Below, in pieces: positions 1-12,364 of a DNA stretch of 64,000 nucleotides (positions are counted from its first letter, which is position 1; every line of letters starts with the position of its first letter). The stretch lies in the NCBI GenBank assembly GCA_007922305.1, contig ML677374.1, positions 8,308,094 to 8,372,093 of the forward strand. Reading direction: 5' to 3'. The notes under the pieces were generated by a model. That model saw only the letters and a program-made list of their open reading frames with translations, had not been told where the DNA came from and searched no databases. Position numbers and translations under genes: made by a program. Source of the DNA: Dermatemys mawii. Its lineage: Eukaryota; Chordata; Testudines; Dermatemydidae.

Positions 1-2005
1 CACAACCCTTTGTTCGTTATCAAAGTTTTGCTACATTATCAGAGCTTGATTAATGAGCAAAGTCCCCAAATAGCTTCCATTCTGGCAAGGGTCTGGCACT
101 GTGTGGATCAGTTTGTTTTTCACTAGGGGAAAGAAGGAATATAATGATGTGTCTCTATCCCTAACCGGCTCAATGAGAGAGGTACTTTTGGCAAAAGTGG
201 TTCAGCATCCTAGCCAAATATCCTGCTGAATATGTCAGCCAGGTGCACGTCAGCTGCACAACTTTCCATAACTTCTTTGTGAGGGAAGCCAGCACATGGT
301 TTCTATGGCTTTTAGGGGCACCCTGAAGGTTGATTACAAAAATATTAACCATTGACAGCAACTTCTGTAGGAAGGTAGCAGGAGTATTATTAGTGGTAGT
401 AAAGGAGATGATGGAAGAAATTTCTTGTTGTCTCTCATCCATGCAGCTAAGCTCATTTAGGAAATTTTTGTGCGGAATGACACTGCAGCCCCATGGCTGT
501 CAGTGGGAGTAAATCAGTAGAGAATTTGGCCCATTATTTATATGATGCATGCACAACTTGAGTGAAACAATAGTCTGGTTTTGTAAAAGTCAATTCACAG
601 CCCAATTTTGGAAGCTGTCACCGCCTAGCATCGCACTGACTACTTTGAGCAATCCCTTTGGTTTCACCATAGTGAGCACGATGCTTGGTGGTGTTTGCAG
701 AATCAACCCTTTAAGCTTGCTATGTGATTAACATTAATGCAGGATTTCAATCACTCTTCAAAATTAGGAGTGCCAGGGCTTCTCAAGAAGGAGGAAGGTC
801 TTATGGGTAAGGCACTGAATCGACACATCAGATGTGAGTTTCATTCTCAGCTCTGCCACAGACTTCCTTTGTGACTTAGGCAAGTCACTTGGGGAGATGT
901 CCTTGCTTCACAGAGATGTTGTAAGGATAAATGTGCCCTAGAAAAGCCTGTCTGTTCATAATAAATACCCTCCCGCTATTCTGAGACACCCTAAAGCATT
1001 CACAATTGATTTGTCCAGGAAGATGAGTAGGAGCCTGAGCCTTAAGCCCACTCAAGTCAATGGGAGTCTTTCCATTGAGTTCTGGGAGCTTCGGATCAGG
1101 TCCTAAGACAACATAATAAGGGCAAATTTAGTACCTTATACAAAGATGTGCAAGGTAATGATGATGATAACCCCAGCTGTGGGGTATACTGATTATGACT
1201 ACCATACTAAATAACGTCCTATGATATTTGGAAGGACATGCTTGTTTGAGCATGTACACAGCTCCAGAGAGCTGACTTAAAGCACAAGTTTAGTTTGTTT
1301 GTCCTTTTTGCACAGGCCCAGAATACTGTCCATGCATAGTATACCTGAGATTTAATCAGTCATCAGTAGTACAAATTGCACCTGTGGGTGTGTTCAACTC
1401 TGACGGTAATACCACCTTCCTTTAGGTGGGCAGGATGTGCTTTCTATCTGTAGGCACTTCAGCTCATCGGGGGGAAGTGGACCTGAAAACAGTCTGGCTG
1501 TTTAAGACTCTAGCAAAATTGCAAAGCCTATAATTGCATGTTCATATCCTTTTTACCTGAAATCCTGCAAGAGGCATTTCTGAGAACAAGGCTAAATATT
1601 TATTAATGATATTTTTATGTCAGGTGACATTTTTGTCTAACTGTAACTGACAGAGTAATGCTAGTAGCTGTTCTGAACTAAATGCAATACACACAACAAC
1701 AGCAGAACAGATCTACCATGCTGAGATAAATAATCCATCTGTAATCCTGATGAAAGTATCCTTCAAAATATTGTTACATTTGGTATCTTTACTGACAATT
1801 CACAATTAGAGCTGTGCTATTCAATTTGTCAACAGGGTTGGGCTTTCGTCTGGCTACGAAATGCCGTTAAGGAATCACTCACAACATGTGCAGATAGATA
1901 ACAAATTGGCGCTCACTTTATCATTTTTGCCAGTTGCTTGTTCTTTGGCAGTTTCACTTTTCTTAGAGCAAATAGGCTCCTAATAAGTTTCATGAAACCA
2001 AGGAT
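1..2005. other. Intergenic, no gene seen
   Basis: Apart from the MIR remnant near 800 and a CAATGGGAGT repeat piece near 1045-1110, this is AT-rich unique-looking sequence. Open frames are at most 90 codons and look random. Confidence 0.6.
800..955 (+). mobile_element. MIR-like SINE remnant
   Basis: CTCAGCTCTGCCACAGACTT..TTGTGACTTAGGCAAGTCACTT, followed by GTTGTAAGGATAAATG, is the MIR core and 3' part in + orientation, well decayed. Confidence 0.7.
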
Positions 2006-2241
2006 AGGTCTACGCTACAGCAACACAGCATTGTTTAGACACTTCTTACATCAGCTAAAGGGGTTTTTCCATCAATATAGTTAATCCGTCTCTTCTTCCC
2101 CAGAAGAATTCTGCCATCGATCTCGTTACGACTACATAGTGGGTTGAGTCAACCTGACTATATTGCATAGGGAGTGAAAATTTTCCACAGCTCACAGCAT
2201 TGTATCTAGGTCGATTTAATTTTTAAGTGTAGACAAGGCCT
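2006..2241. mobile_element. MITE of the GTGTAGAC family, copy A
   Basis: Left end GGTCTACGCTACAG and right end AAGTGTAGACAAGGCCT, with internal GGGAGTGAAAATTTTCCAC and CTAGGTCGATTTAA shared in degraded form with the copy at 24762. No exact target duplication found. Confidence 0.65.
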
Positions 2242-3290
2242 AAGACTCCACTTACAGCAATCAGAATGAGGGAACTTTAATCATCCTTGCAAATTAGGTT
2301 TGTCCAAGTCCAACAGTAAGCAAGAGAGACCCACAGAGAAGAATCAATTGTTCATTATCTCCTCTTCCTCATCTCAGTACTCAAAGTGCCATGAATAAAG
2401 CAGTCCATAAAAGTTTATGTAGGAGGAAAGCACAAATTCATCAGCATATGCTCTTTCACCCTTGCTTAACTAGTCACATTACATGTGAATTCATGGCCTT
2501 GAGATGACTAGGTTAGTGCTTTTGGTAATCCACTCAGAACAATGCATTTTAATACAACACGCTACCTTAAGCTCTAAATAGGGAGTAATCCAAAAACACT
2601 CAATGGAATTGAGCCTTTCAAACTTTCCTGGTGCTACGCTTTTCAGAATATATCTGAAACGTTATAAAGGGCGATGGCAAAATTGTAGCCTTCAGAAGTC
2701 TGCAGTGCTATTACTAGTTTCAGTGGGAAGCACACCTGTGAATCTGACAGGAGAACTTAGCTCTTTCATGGGCTGGGAAAAGTATGAGTCCACTTTGGGA
2801 CACGACAACCTAGTAATTCCCTACCCTGGTATATAGAAAGCAGCAGGTGGGATCCTCAGTCTTTCGTTCCCTATCGCAGTTGGGGAGGGAGTGAGTGCTG
2901 GGGAAATGGTCCTCTCTTGGCAGAGGAGGCTCTGTATCTTTGCATGTGAGCAGCAGAGGGAGTGCTTCTAGATCAGTGCCGTACTTGCACTGCCTGAGGT
3001 CACTCTCGTCCTTATATTTGGACGTAGGCTCAAGGAGAGCTGCGTGCAGCTGAAAGGATTTAGCTTGAGGATCGCTGTTTTAAGTGGAAACAAATGATTC
3101 ACAACAGCCTAATAAACCAAGTGCAGTACCAATATTTTACAGCTCTGCAAGGCAGACAATGACCTGGACAGTTTGATTAATAGGGTTCTTCCCTTTATTA
3201 GAAGTTCTTTGCTGTACTCAACATCTGACTGCACAGTTTGGTGAAAAAAAATCAATAAAATAGACTCACTCTGCTGCTGTAACTCCAATG

Positions 3291-3414
3291 ATAGATGACC
3301 AGATGTCCTGATTTTATACGGACAGTTCCAATTTTGGGGTCTTTTTCTTATATAGGCTCCTATTATCCCCCACCCTCTGTCCCAATTTTTCACATTTGCT
3401 GTCTGGTCACCCTA
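3291..3414 (-). mobile_element. Non-autonomous hAT-like element, 124 bp, perfect 8-bp TSD
   Basis: Flanked by an identical 8-bp duplication CTCCAATG at 3283-3290 and 3415-3422. The termini are inverted copies of TAGGGTGACCAGA (left end mutated, right end intact). The body matches the element at 12221-12356 in the opposite orientation. The 8-bp duplication and short termini point to hAT transposition; no coding capacity. Confidence 0.88.
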
Positions 3415-3586
3415 CTCCAATGCTAACTTCTTCACTCAAGCCTAATCAAAAACCTACTGAAGCTGATGGAATGATTCCCATTGACTTCCATGAGCTTTGG
3501 ATCAAACCTTCTCCCAAGGCACTTACTACAATCTTCTGAGATTTTTTTTCAAAAGACAGACTTTATTAAAAAGAACAATAAGGAGA

Positions 3587-3636
3587 AGTGACAAACTTCT
3601 GCAATTCCAGACTAACACGGCTATCTCTCTGATTCT
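3587..3636. repeat. Fragment of the CCAGACTAACACGGCT repeat
   Basis: Reverse-orientation relative of 16995-17063. Only about 45 bp are alignable by eye. Confidence 0.55.
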
Positions 3637-4707
3637 TAATAAGGAGAAGAATATGCTTCAAACCAGTCTGCCTTCTCTTGCAAGATATAAATAATTGAAA
3701 ACCCATAGCATTTACGTTGATCTTATTTACATTGATGTAAAACCGGAACTGACATCAGTGGAGTTCATCTGGAGTTTTACTGGTGTAATTTAGATCAGAA
3801 CCTGGCCCCATTGAATACAATGAGGCGGTAAAGGTATAAGAAATAGGGTATTATTTGTGTTTGGCAAGACCTACTATAGTTTAAACTGAACCTAAAACAC
3901 AGGGGAAACTTCTAGTTTATCATGTCATACTATGATCTTTTAAATAGAAAGATTATTCATTGGATTCTTCCAAAGGACACAACGTGGTATCATCCAGCAC
4001 TCATATACTGCACTTATCATTGTGGTGTGACAACCTGAATAGAATAGAAATCTGAAGTACTATGTGAAACTCTTTAGATCTGGTCCTATGAAGCCATACA
4101 AAGGTAAATGTCTCATTTAAGTCAATAGAACATGCACTTATAAGAGACCAAGGTAAAAGTAGTTGTGGCCCTACTGAACAATTCTAGAACTGGCCCAAGA
4201 ACTGCAGCATAGGACATTTGAAAGATACCTTATAATAGTAACTTTGTCAATCATTTGAACTCTTTTGTTCCCTCTTCTGAATAGTAGATAAAACATTTCA
4301 GGATCTTTGATATCCATCTTAGATCAGTTCTGGAGGAAAAAGAACATTTAGGATTGTTAATTAACTTTGTTAAAACACCTGCAGTTAGTCATCCCATCGG
4401 GACACTTACGATGCCCGTTCAGGGGTACATTGCCCTTTATGGTTAACATGGAGTTTCCATAATAGCCAAAGTACAATACAATTAATTCCTTCCCCTGCTG
4501 AAATTTCAACCAGTGATTGTTTTTATCATTTACTTAGCAAAGCATAAGGCACCTTTGCTCAGAGAATTTTCCAGCTCTGTTCAAAATATGCCTGATTTAG
4601 CTTTATGGACAAGATAAAACATTATCAGTTGCTATATTTAATTGTTTAGTACTGAATGCTGTCTAGGGCCCAATTTTCATTTAGATTAGGCCCCCCTTAC
4701 AGCGCTA

Positions 4708-4780
4708 CAGCCACATAAAGGGGACTTAAAGGGGATGTAAGACTAATTTACATCCATTTTAAGGCTCCTTTATGTTGCTG
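4708..4780. repeat. Imperfect 33-bp inverted repeat (foldback)
   Basis: Arm 4708-4740 pairs with 4748-4780 across a 7-base loop with few mismatches (CATAAAGGGG..GGATGTAA against TTACATCC..CTCCTTTATG). Probably a MITE core. Confidence 0.75.
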
Positions 4781-7162
4781 AAGCTTTACACTATCCTAGT
4801 GAAAAAGTGAATCAGACTCCTAATTAGGCCTATTTTAAAATCTGTTGTGTGCCATAGTCTTAGTGGGTGTAACTACAGGCTAGATTCAATGATCTTGGTG
4901 GAGCTGCTAGCTAAGGAACTGGCCCAGTATCTTCTGCTGACCTCACAGTACAAAGCATCCAGCTGATCTGCATCTCCTCATTAACTCACTTCTAACTGAA
5001 ACAGACTTATCTCTCTGTATGTTCAGACAGGTCCTGTTGGCAATCACGTCAAGCCACTGGCTTGAACTGGTGCAGCCAGGAAGACTATCTGCGTGGCTCC
5101 ATGGCTCCTCTTCTTTAGCATCCAAACTATTTTTCTTAAATCCCTAACTATCCCTCCAAAATGTATTCAAATTTTGGAAAATGTGGAATTGCCTTCCACA
5201 CACACGTGCAATCCTTATTTCCAAACAAAACCCTGAGCCTGAGTGTGACTATTGTGTATATATATAGCATGATAAAACACAAATGGAGTCAACACAAATT
5301 CATGTTCCCCTAAATTTTCCTTTTCCATAGGGCAGACAGATAATCCAACAAAACACTCCCATCACTCACACTGAAAGAGTTAATTTCTGTGACCCAAATA
5401 TGGAGACCCATTTTAAACTTGCTGGAAATTGCTTTTTAATCCTAGCTCTCGAGGATTTCCTTTGAAACCATCTGCTGTGCACCCTGGGTACTCTATTTCT
5501 GCATGAACAGTTACTATGCTAGAGACCTTCTTTTATGTACCAATACTTTTCGGTACACTCCAGAAATAAAATCCATAGTTTTAGTATTTTCATTTTTGTT
5601 TTCTGACTTCAAGCACAGATTAGAACACAATTGTAAAGGTCAAAAGCAATTATAAATGCATATCAAGGGCAAATAGAACCACAATTCTTTTCTCTTTGCA
5701 GTATTTTGAAATAAATCTCAAAATATAGACATATATTCATACTCCAAGTCAGGAAAGCCTCCTTATTTATGAATGCTTTGACTTTTCATTGGAAAGTGCT
5801 TCCTTCTCACTGGAGTCAATGGGACTCAAGCACATGCTTAATTTTAATTCTCTGAATAGGGATGGACTTACTTAGTGCTTTTCTGCATCAGCACCATAGT
5901 TTGGATGTTGGAAGGCAACACTAAAATGCATCATAACTAGAGCCTGGTACATATAATAAAACAAATGTTTGCAACTATTCACTTGACATTTTAAATGATT
6001 TATTTTCAGACCCAGTGTGAACTTTTTGCATTTTCTTCCTGGGAACATTTTTTCTGCCGAGTTTTACTGGCGCAAATGTTGGCAGAGAGTGAATTTTAAA
6101 GTTACGCTCACAAATATGTTCAGGGGAAACAGAATTCTAAATTGTCATGTGCAAGTGCTTGTATCAGAAATGTTTAATCACAGCAACCCAATACCATGGT
6201 TTTTATCTGACTAATCACAGCTAACCGAAAAAGTAGGAATAGTAAAGACTCACAGACAACTGTTTTCAAGCAGTCGACTGGATCAATCCAGAGAGTTAAA
6301 GCTCAACAACAAAAGGTGAATGCTTTCAGCAGTAAGTATGTCTGAGGAAAGTGCAGTCGGTCTGCAAGCCTTCTGAGAGCAGAGAAAGATGTCAATTATT
6401 TACTTTGTTCTAATCGTATCAGGTGCAATTAACTTCTATGAAGAGGACCAGCCTAAGGCCTGCGCCCCCCGTAAGTCTTGTGTGAGTCCGTGAAACTGAG
6501 GCCAGATCTTAAAAGGTATTTAGGCAGCTAAATCCACTGATTTCAATGGGCATTGGGTGCCTAAATACTTCTGAGGATGTGGGCCCTCTGCATAGGGATG
6601 TATATCACCCGCTGGGTTCATTTTCATAAACAATAATCACCTGGCATGCAGTGGGGGTGGATGGGAATATAGAAACTTTAATTCCCGACCAATATATTCA
6701 GTTGCCTAAATGAAGACAGAATTCCATATTCTTTGAAGCATTATTCCAGCGCGTGAGCAATCAGCATTGAAAATGATTAATATACAGGAGAGATCTACGC
6801 ATGCAGATGTTAGAAGAATGCGAGGGGAAAAAAACCCCAAGCAAATCATTTTATTTCAGCAATAACAGATGTTGGAGCCTCATCCTGCAGCCATGTAACT
6901 TTTAATACAAAATGGCTTTCAGCGTGCGGTGGTTGGGGAGCGGAATCAATGCCAAAATTACCCATTTATTTCAGCATTTTCATTTTAATGAGATCCTGTA
7001 TCGTTTAGGCTTTACAGTTGTCCTTTGCTAATAATCCTCTGAAATGAGGTTTGTCTTAAGCATCAGTGAAAGGGAATCAGCTGTTTTAAAATGTATTTTT
7101 CCCCTTTCTATGTCTATCTCTAGTACGTTCTACAGCAGAGACAAATTCTGCTCTCACTTACA

Positions 7163-7222
7163 CCAGCGTAAATCCAGAGTAATGCCACTGAAACCTGTGG
7201 AGTTTTTCTGGATTTATACTGG
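7163..7222. repeat. 26-bp inverted repeat of the TAAATCCAGAGTAA family
   Basis: Arm 7163-7188 pairs with 7197-7222 around an 8-base spacer. Related unpaired fragments occur at 3738-3806, 16137-16225 and 16847-16990, so this is a dispersed palindromic family. The open frame running through it (7044-7370) is not supported as a gene. Confidence 0.7.
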
Positions 7223-7512
7223 CTTAATTGACCGGTTTCAGGTCCTACTGCCTTTCCTTAAAGTTGTTGGCGATGCGTGTCCTACCATACTGAAGATCAT
7301 TGCCCTGATACCAGGGCCTGTGTCAGCCTCTGAAAGCCCCCAGTATACAGGGATCACAAACATAGCTTAAAGCCAGCTTTGCACCTTACTCCATTCCTCT
7401 GCTCAGCTCAGGAATGCACTAATGGAGGCCTGTTTACACAAGAAACTATTGACAACATAGTAATTTTGTTTTGAGGGGGCAGAGGTGATTTTGGTTTTTA
7501 CCCCATTTTAAT

Positions 7513-7692
7513 ACCAGCAAAACCATAGTGTAAGCAAGGCAAGAGAGTGCTTTTGTTGGTATAACTTATTTCACTTGGGGAACCAGTATAAACTGCACCA
7601 GCAAAAACATCATTTGCACTAGGAAAGTTTTCCCCAGTATAGCTACACCAATATCGATATAATGACAAACTCTTTCTAGCATAGGCAAGGCT
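7513..7692. mobile_element. MITE of the GTGTAGAC family, copy B
   Basis: Contains TAGTGTAAGCAAGGC, TTGGTATAACTTATTTCACTTGGGG and TCTAGCATAGGCAAGGC, in the pattern of this family. Boundaries approximate. Confidence 0.5.
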
Positions 7693-7699
7693 TCAGAAT

Positions 7700-8810
7700 T
7701 AGGGCCTATATATTTGCATGCATACGACTGAAGAGTTAAATAGCATTTATGGTATATAAAAATAATCACCCAGTCCAATGCCTATTAAAGTTGATGGAAG
7801 ACTATTCTCTCCAGTGTGCATTGAATTGGAGCCCAGGTGAAGTCCTGGGCATTCATAACCCTAACTGACTCACTCAAGATCAGGTCAACTATAGGCTGTC
7901 TTGAACAATTACATTGTGTTATGATATTTTTTCCCCTTCAGACTAAAATGTCTGAGACTATTTATTTTTAGCTACTTAATTTTATTAATACTGACTCTTT
8001 AATGTTTCATTTCCCATTTTTATTAACTATTTCAAAGTATAAATTCTATGCTTATTTAGTTCTTAGATGAAGATAAATTCTCCTTAAACATTCATACTTA
8101 AAACTAATCCTTATGGAAGAGTACGGGAGCCTAAGGGTTAATCTTCCTTTGTCAAGAGTGGAAAACTTTCACCTTGAGAGACAGACAAGTTTTTCCTGTC
8201 TGAGGCTTTCATAAGGGCATTTGAGGTAAAGGATCAATGCATTAACAGGTGGGTGTGGAACATGACATTTTTCTTAAATGTGGTTTTCAACATTTGTCCT
8301 TTTGTAGAGCAGGCACCTTAATGGGGACAAATGGAGTGGAGGAAAATCAGAAAAATGCAAATTAGGTGCTTATTTTAGTCTAATCAATCTCTGTAAGGCT
8401 CTCATATCTTACCAAGCATGTGTTTAGGAGGATAATTATTATAATTGATTAATGCAAAAAGCTTATTTCTACCCTGCATGCAGCATTTAGAGAGCTTTGT
8501 AGCCTCTCCCTCTGAGCCATATGGTTCAAAGGTAGTAAAAGGAACTTTAAAAGGGTTTCCAGACAGAATTTCAGATTATTTAATCCTAAACTGTATCCTT
8601 CAAAAACTCTACACCTAAAAAACCCTGCTCTCTACATAAACCTCACATTTGCAGGTACCCCTCAGATAATTGCATATATGGGCAAGGCCTTGGGTGAAAC
8701 TATATTTCACAGCACTTACATGCCAAGTTATGGACTGTTAGCCTTTAATTTGTACTGTGCTTAGGAACTTTGCAAAAATTTCTAACATTTAAGAGGTGTT
8801 AATAATAAAT
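7700..8810. other. Intergenic, possible conserved non-coding block
   Basis: No gene. 8235-8475 is repeat-free, AT-rich and dense in homeodomain-type cores (TAATTA-like, TTGATTAATG); see findings. Confidence 0.5.
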
Positions 8811-8814
8811 TGTA

Positions 8815-9512
8815 TTTTCATAGCTCCTTCAGACTGGTAGGGTCTACCTGGGGAGCCAGTGTGCAAACACTGAATAGTTTGGGGCTCAGTCTCTGTTATG
8901 CAGTTGGTAAATACGTGCCCCAGTTACTGCCCATACTAGATACACAGCTTAATCATATCATAGAAATTATCACCGGCACATTGAAGCCAATCAAACTGAT
9001 ATGGTTACTATCCTAGCCAACATTCCTCACCTAACATATACCATCAGAATGCAGCCAACAAACTGATCATCATGATACAGCAAATGCCACCGTTGCCGCT
9101 GTTCATTGATATATGGGATGCACCCTTCCATCAACTGCATAGCAGAAATTCCCTGGACAGAGCTGCAAACTTTCCAGCCAGCTGATGATATCTCCAGCTC
9201 AGGCAGACAAAATGGGAGAAAACCTCTGTCACTACCAGGAACTCCTACATCAACATCAGGTTGGGTGACTGGCTGCTTGGCTGTAGGCTCCCCAGCGATC
9301 CCTGGAGCCAGCTTAACAGGTTCACGTGTGATGTGGTTCGCTGCGCCAAGACCAACCATGCCTGGGGCATCCAGGGCTGCCCACTGTGTATCTGTGATGC
9401 TGTGGAAAATGCTCTATATGTGCTGGATGGTTGCTGTTCCCATGTTGGGCTCCCTGGAGGTCTTCTCAAGCTGAACACTGCTGACTTAGAGGTCATTGAT
9501 TGGCTCATTTAG
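8815..9512 (+). pseudogene. Decayed LINE reverse-transcriptase C-terminal fragment
   Basis: Three reading-frame segments in order resemble the region downstream of the RT core of a non-LTR retrotransposon. 8815-9016 encodes a STWGASVQTLNSLGLSLCYAV-like stretch followed by a LITGT-type motif; 9049-9200 encodes an AANKLI..PPLPLFIDIW-like stretch; 9261-9512 has SQLNRF, then WGIQGCPLCICDAVENALYV (a zinc-knuckle-like Cys pair) and PGGL..DWL. Frameshifts and stops separate the segments, so it is dead. The LINE clade is unresolved; I recognise the pattern from RT tails in sauropsid genomes. No 5' end or target duplication is visible. Confidence 0.68.
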
Positions 9513-9589
9513 CTTTTATTTTACTTTTTGCTGCTCTATATAATCTTCTTCTATCAAAGGTTCTGAAAGCTCCTAATCACTAACGAAAT

Positions 9590-9775
9590 AAGGCTCACAA
9601 CAAGCCTATGAACTAGGTAAATACTGTTAACTAGGTAAGTATTCACCATTTTGCATATGGGGAAACCAAGGCGAAGAGGTTCAGTAATTTGCCTATGGTC
9701 ACAGGTCTGTAGCAGAGTCAGTAATAGAACTGATCTCCTTAGCTCCCGTGCTTAGTTACCAGACTAAGCTTCCCC
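9590..9775 (-). mobile_element. MIR-like SINE remnant (minus)
   Basis: ATATGGGGAAACCAAGGCGAAGAGGTTCAGTAATTTGCC..GGTCACAGGTCTGTAGCAGAG is the reverse complement of the MIR core. It starts about 80 bp after the LINE fragment. Confidence 0.8.
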
Positions 9776-9779
9776 TCTT

Positions 9780-12212
9780 TTATCTTGGAATATTTTAAAA
9801 AGTGATGCATGCTTTCACCCAGAATGCAGCACTGTAGAGAATGTATGCAAGTCTACCAATTCCCCATTGCAGCCAAACCAAAATGACCCTTTCTCCCACC
9901 CTTCCATGCCTCATCCTAAATATTTTAAGCTCTTGTCCCAGGCTGCAAAAGGTACAAAAGTTTCCTTCAATTGCAAAAATATCTGTGTGATCCAGTTGGC
10001 GGTAATGTACGTCTAATCAAGAACTTGCTCCATTGCACTAATGCCCTTTGTTGTCTCTGCAGTCAGGGTAACATCAGGGAAGACATGACCAAGAGAGTTA
10101 ATTCTGATCTGCTTAATATGTTAGGATGACAATTTTCAGAGCATCAGCCTATGAAGGAGATCGTTTTGTGGATTGTTGAACTTTCCAAAACGTTGGGTTC
10201 CATAATAACTGTTAAGTCCATGTGACTCAAGTGGCTTTGAAATGGAATTGAATAGGATTCCTGGTTCCTTTTCAAAACAAAGACTTTTTTTACGTAATTT
10301 TAGACTGTTCTGTGCCTGTCATGTTCCTTTTCACTTTGGGGGAGATTTTCAGAAGCGGCTAAAGGATTTGGGAGCCTAAATTTAATGTTGACCCATCGCC
10401 TTTGCAGGCTGTAACCTCTACTCGGGCCACATCAACACATGTCAGCAGCTCTTACCCCAGCCAGCTTGGGGCATGTGCACAAATAGTAGCCAGAACTGTA
10501 TAATGTGCTTAGTTGACTTACAGTTACACAAAGCAGTAGTTAGTTACATGACAGCGAAGGTCTTATACGGTAACTGGCTATTGCTTCTTCTTCGTGCTGC
10601 TTTTCTCCCTTGTTTCTCTAGAAGTCTAAATGGCTTCTCACATATGATGGAATTGAAGCTACAGCTGCTGGCTTCTGAACTGTCTACCCAACAATGTTAG
10701 GTTAGACTGTGGCTTTTTTTTTGGATAGCTCTCTCCTAGTTAGCTCCAGAGGCAGATTCTGAGATCACATCACAGCTATCTAGAGAGCCTTAAAATTCCA
10801 CATTCCCTGCAGGGCAAGTTCGATGGACTAATATTAATCCTCTGGGAAAAAGATAAGGCCCTCCCCTTCAGAATACACATGGAATTTTAAGGCAGGAGGA
10901 CTCTATCTGTATCTAAGGCATCTGGTACCATCATGGTGGCATCAGGCACTCAGACACTGCAGTGATAGGGGACATCAAAGCACTTAGATCTATGCATCAG
11001 CTAAGAGCCCAGCTGCTGTGAGTTCTGAGAGCTCTCTTGTTCTTCTGGATGACACACAGTTCCCTTTTGGCTTTAGTATTGTTGTGATAAATCTGCTTAG
11101 CTATAAGTATAAGATCCTTCATAAATTGTTTATGAGATCTGTGGGCAAAGACATTTAACATCCCAAAAGGGGCTGTTTGAAGCAAGCACCTGGTTCTGTA
11201 TGTGTGTGTATAAATCCACACATTTCCAATCTTTTAATATCCTGCCATGGATGCTGTTTCTTTCAAAAACAGAGTCCTTGGTGTTTACAGAAACATCATT
11301 TTTACAACTGACTGATCCTTCAATGCTGCAAAGATGAATGATGTATAAGTAATTGATGTGAGTCTCCAGAAGGGAGTATCGCTGTTAGTTATCTTGATAT
11401 GAGAAATTCAGGCCTGAAGGATAAATTATAACCACAAGATGAACTAGAGAAAAGCTTCTACTAGGTAGCTCATTTATCTAGCCTAGGTAGCTCATTTATC
11501 TAGCCAAGGTAGCTCTTAAAGGGACACTATCAAGCTAAGAATCACTCTTCTTAAAATTTCCATACTGTATTATCAATACAACCTGAAATGATTAAATATG
11601 AGAGAATTTTTAAAGTCTCATTTCTTTCTACCATTAATGCTGATGATTTATACAACTCATTCAACTTGCACAATAAATATACATAAGTCAGTACAGCTGG
11701 TTGAAAAATTTTAAAGATTTCATGGAAGATGTCAAAATTGCAAAGTTGATTCCACTTTTTTCAAAAGTTTTTCCAACATTTTAATAGATGTTTTTATAAA
11801 AAATGTTATCTATGTTTATCAACATATTTTGCTGAATGAAATGAGGATTTTCAGTAAATTAAAAATATTGATAATGTTCTAGATAGTTTCAATTAAATAT
11901 GTCATGGACATTTCCACAAAAAATGAACATTTTTGAAGATGTCAATTATTTTTGTGACCCTTTTCTTGCCTTTTTATTATTTTTATTTATTTATTTTTGA
12001 AAGGCCATGTTATGATAAAAAAACTGCTTCAAGAATTTCAGTCCTCTTTACAGGGTCAGTTTCATTTTTGTTTCCATCCAGTTTCATTTTCCAATGATCA
12101 TTCAAGTGAGTGCAAGAAAAAAAAAAGACAATCCATGTATTTACGGATCTGCAAATGTTTTATTCACATGTTGGGCAGCGGTTCAGCTTTGTTAGTCTTT
12201 CAGATGTATTGG
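9780..12212. other. Intergenic, no gene seen
   Basis: AT-rich unique-looking sequence with the 22-bp tandem repeat near 11461 and A/T-rich low-complexity sequence at 11960-12000. Open frames are short and without recognisable motifs. Confidence 0.55.
11461..11515 (+). repeat. Tandem repeat, 22-bp unit, 2.5 copies
   Basis: Two identical 22-bp units (11461-11482, 11483-11504) and a half unit with one mismatch (11505-11515). The unit contains GGTAGCTCATTTATCTAG. Confidence 0.92.
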
Positions 12213-12220
12213 GCTTTCCT

Positions 12221-12356
12221 TAGGGTGACCAGACAGGAAGTATGAAAAAAAATCGGCACTGGGGTAGGGGTGGAGGAAGGGTAATAGGAGCCTCTATAAG
12301 AAAAAGACTCTAAAATTGGGACTGTCCCTATAAAATTGGGACATCTGGTCACCCTA
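12221..12356 (+). mobile_element. Non-autonomous hAT-like element, 136 bp, perfect 8-bp TSD
   Basis: Bounded by GCTTTCCT at 12213-12220 and 12357-12364. Both ends carry the perfect 13-bp inverted repeat TAGGGTGACCAGA. The body (AATAGGAGCCT..ATAAGAAAAAGAC and AAATTGGGAC repeats) is the reverse complement type of 3291-3414, giving two independent insertions of one family in the window. Confidence 0.92.
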
Positions 12357-12364
12357 GCTTTCCT

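Larger units (their letters stand above)
2245..7140. other. Intergenic, repeats only
   Basis: Holds the hAT copy at 3291, the CCAGACTAACACGG fragment at 3587 and the foldback at 4708. Remaining sequence is AT-rich with scattered palindromic-repeat pieces (3445, 5805, 6510-6585). A repeat-free block at about 6835-7040 could be conserved non-coding DNA. No exon is supported. Confidence 0.55.

Noticed and set aside
7044..7370. 108-codon open frame
   Set aside because: It runs through the palindromic repeat at 7163-7222, so it is repeat-derived.
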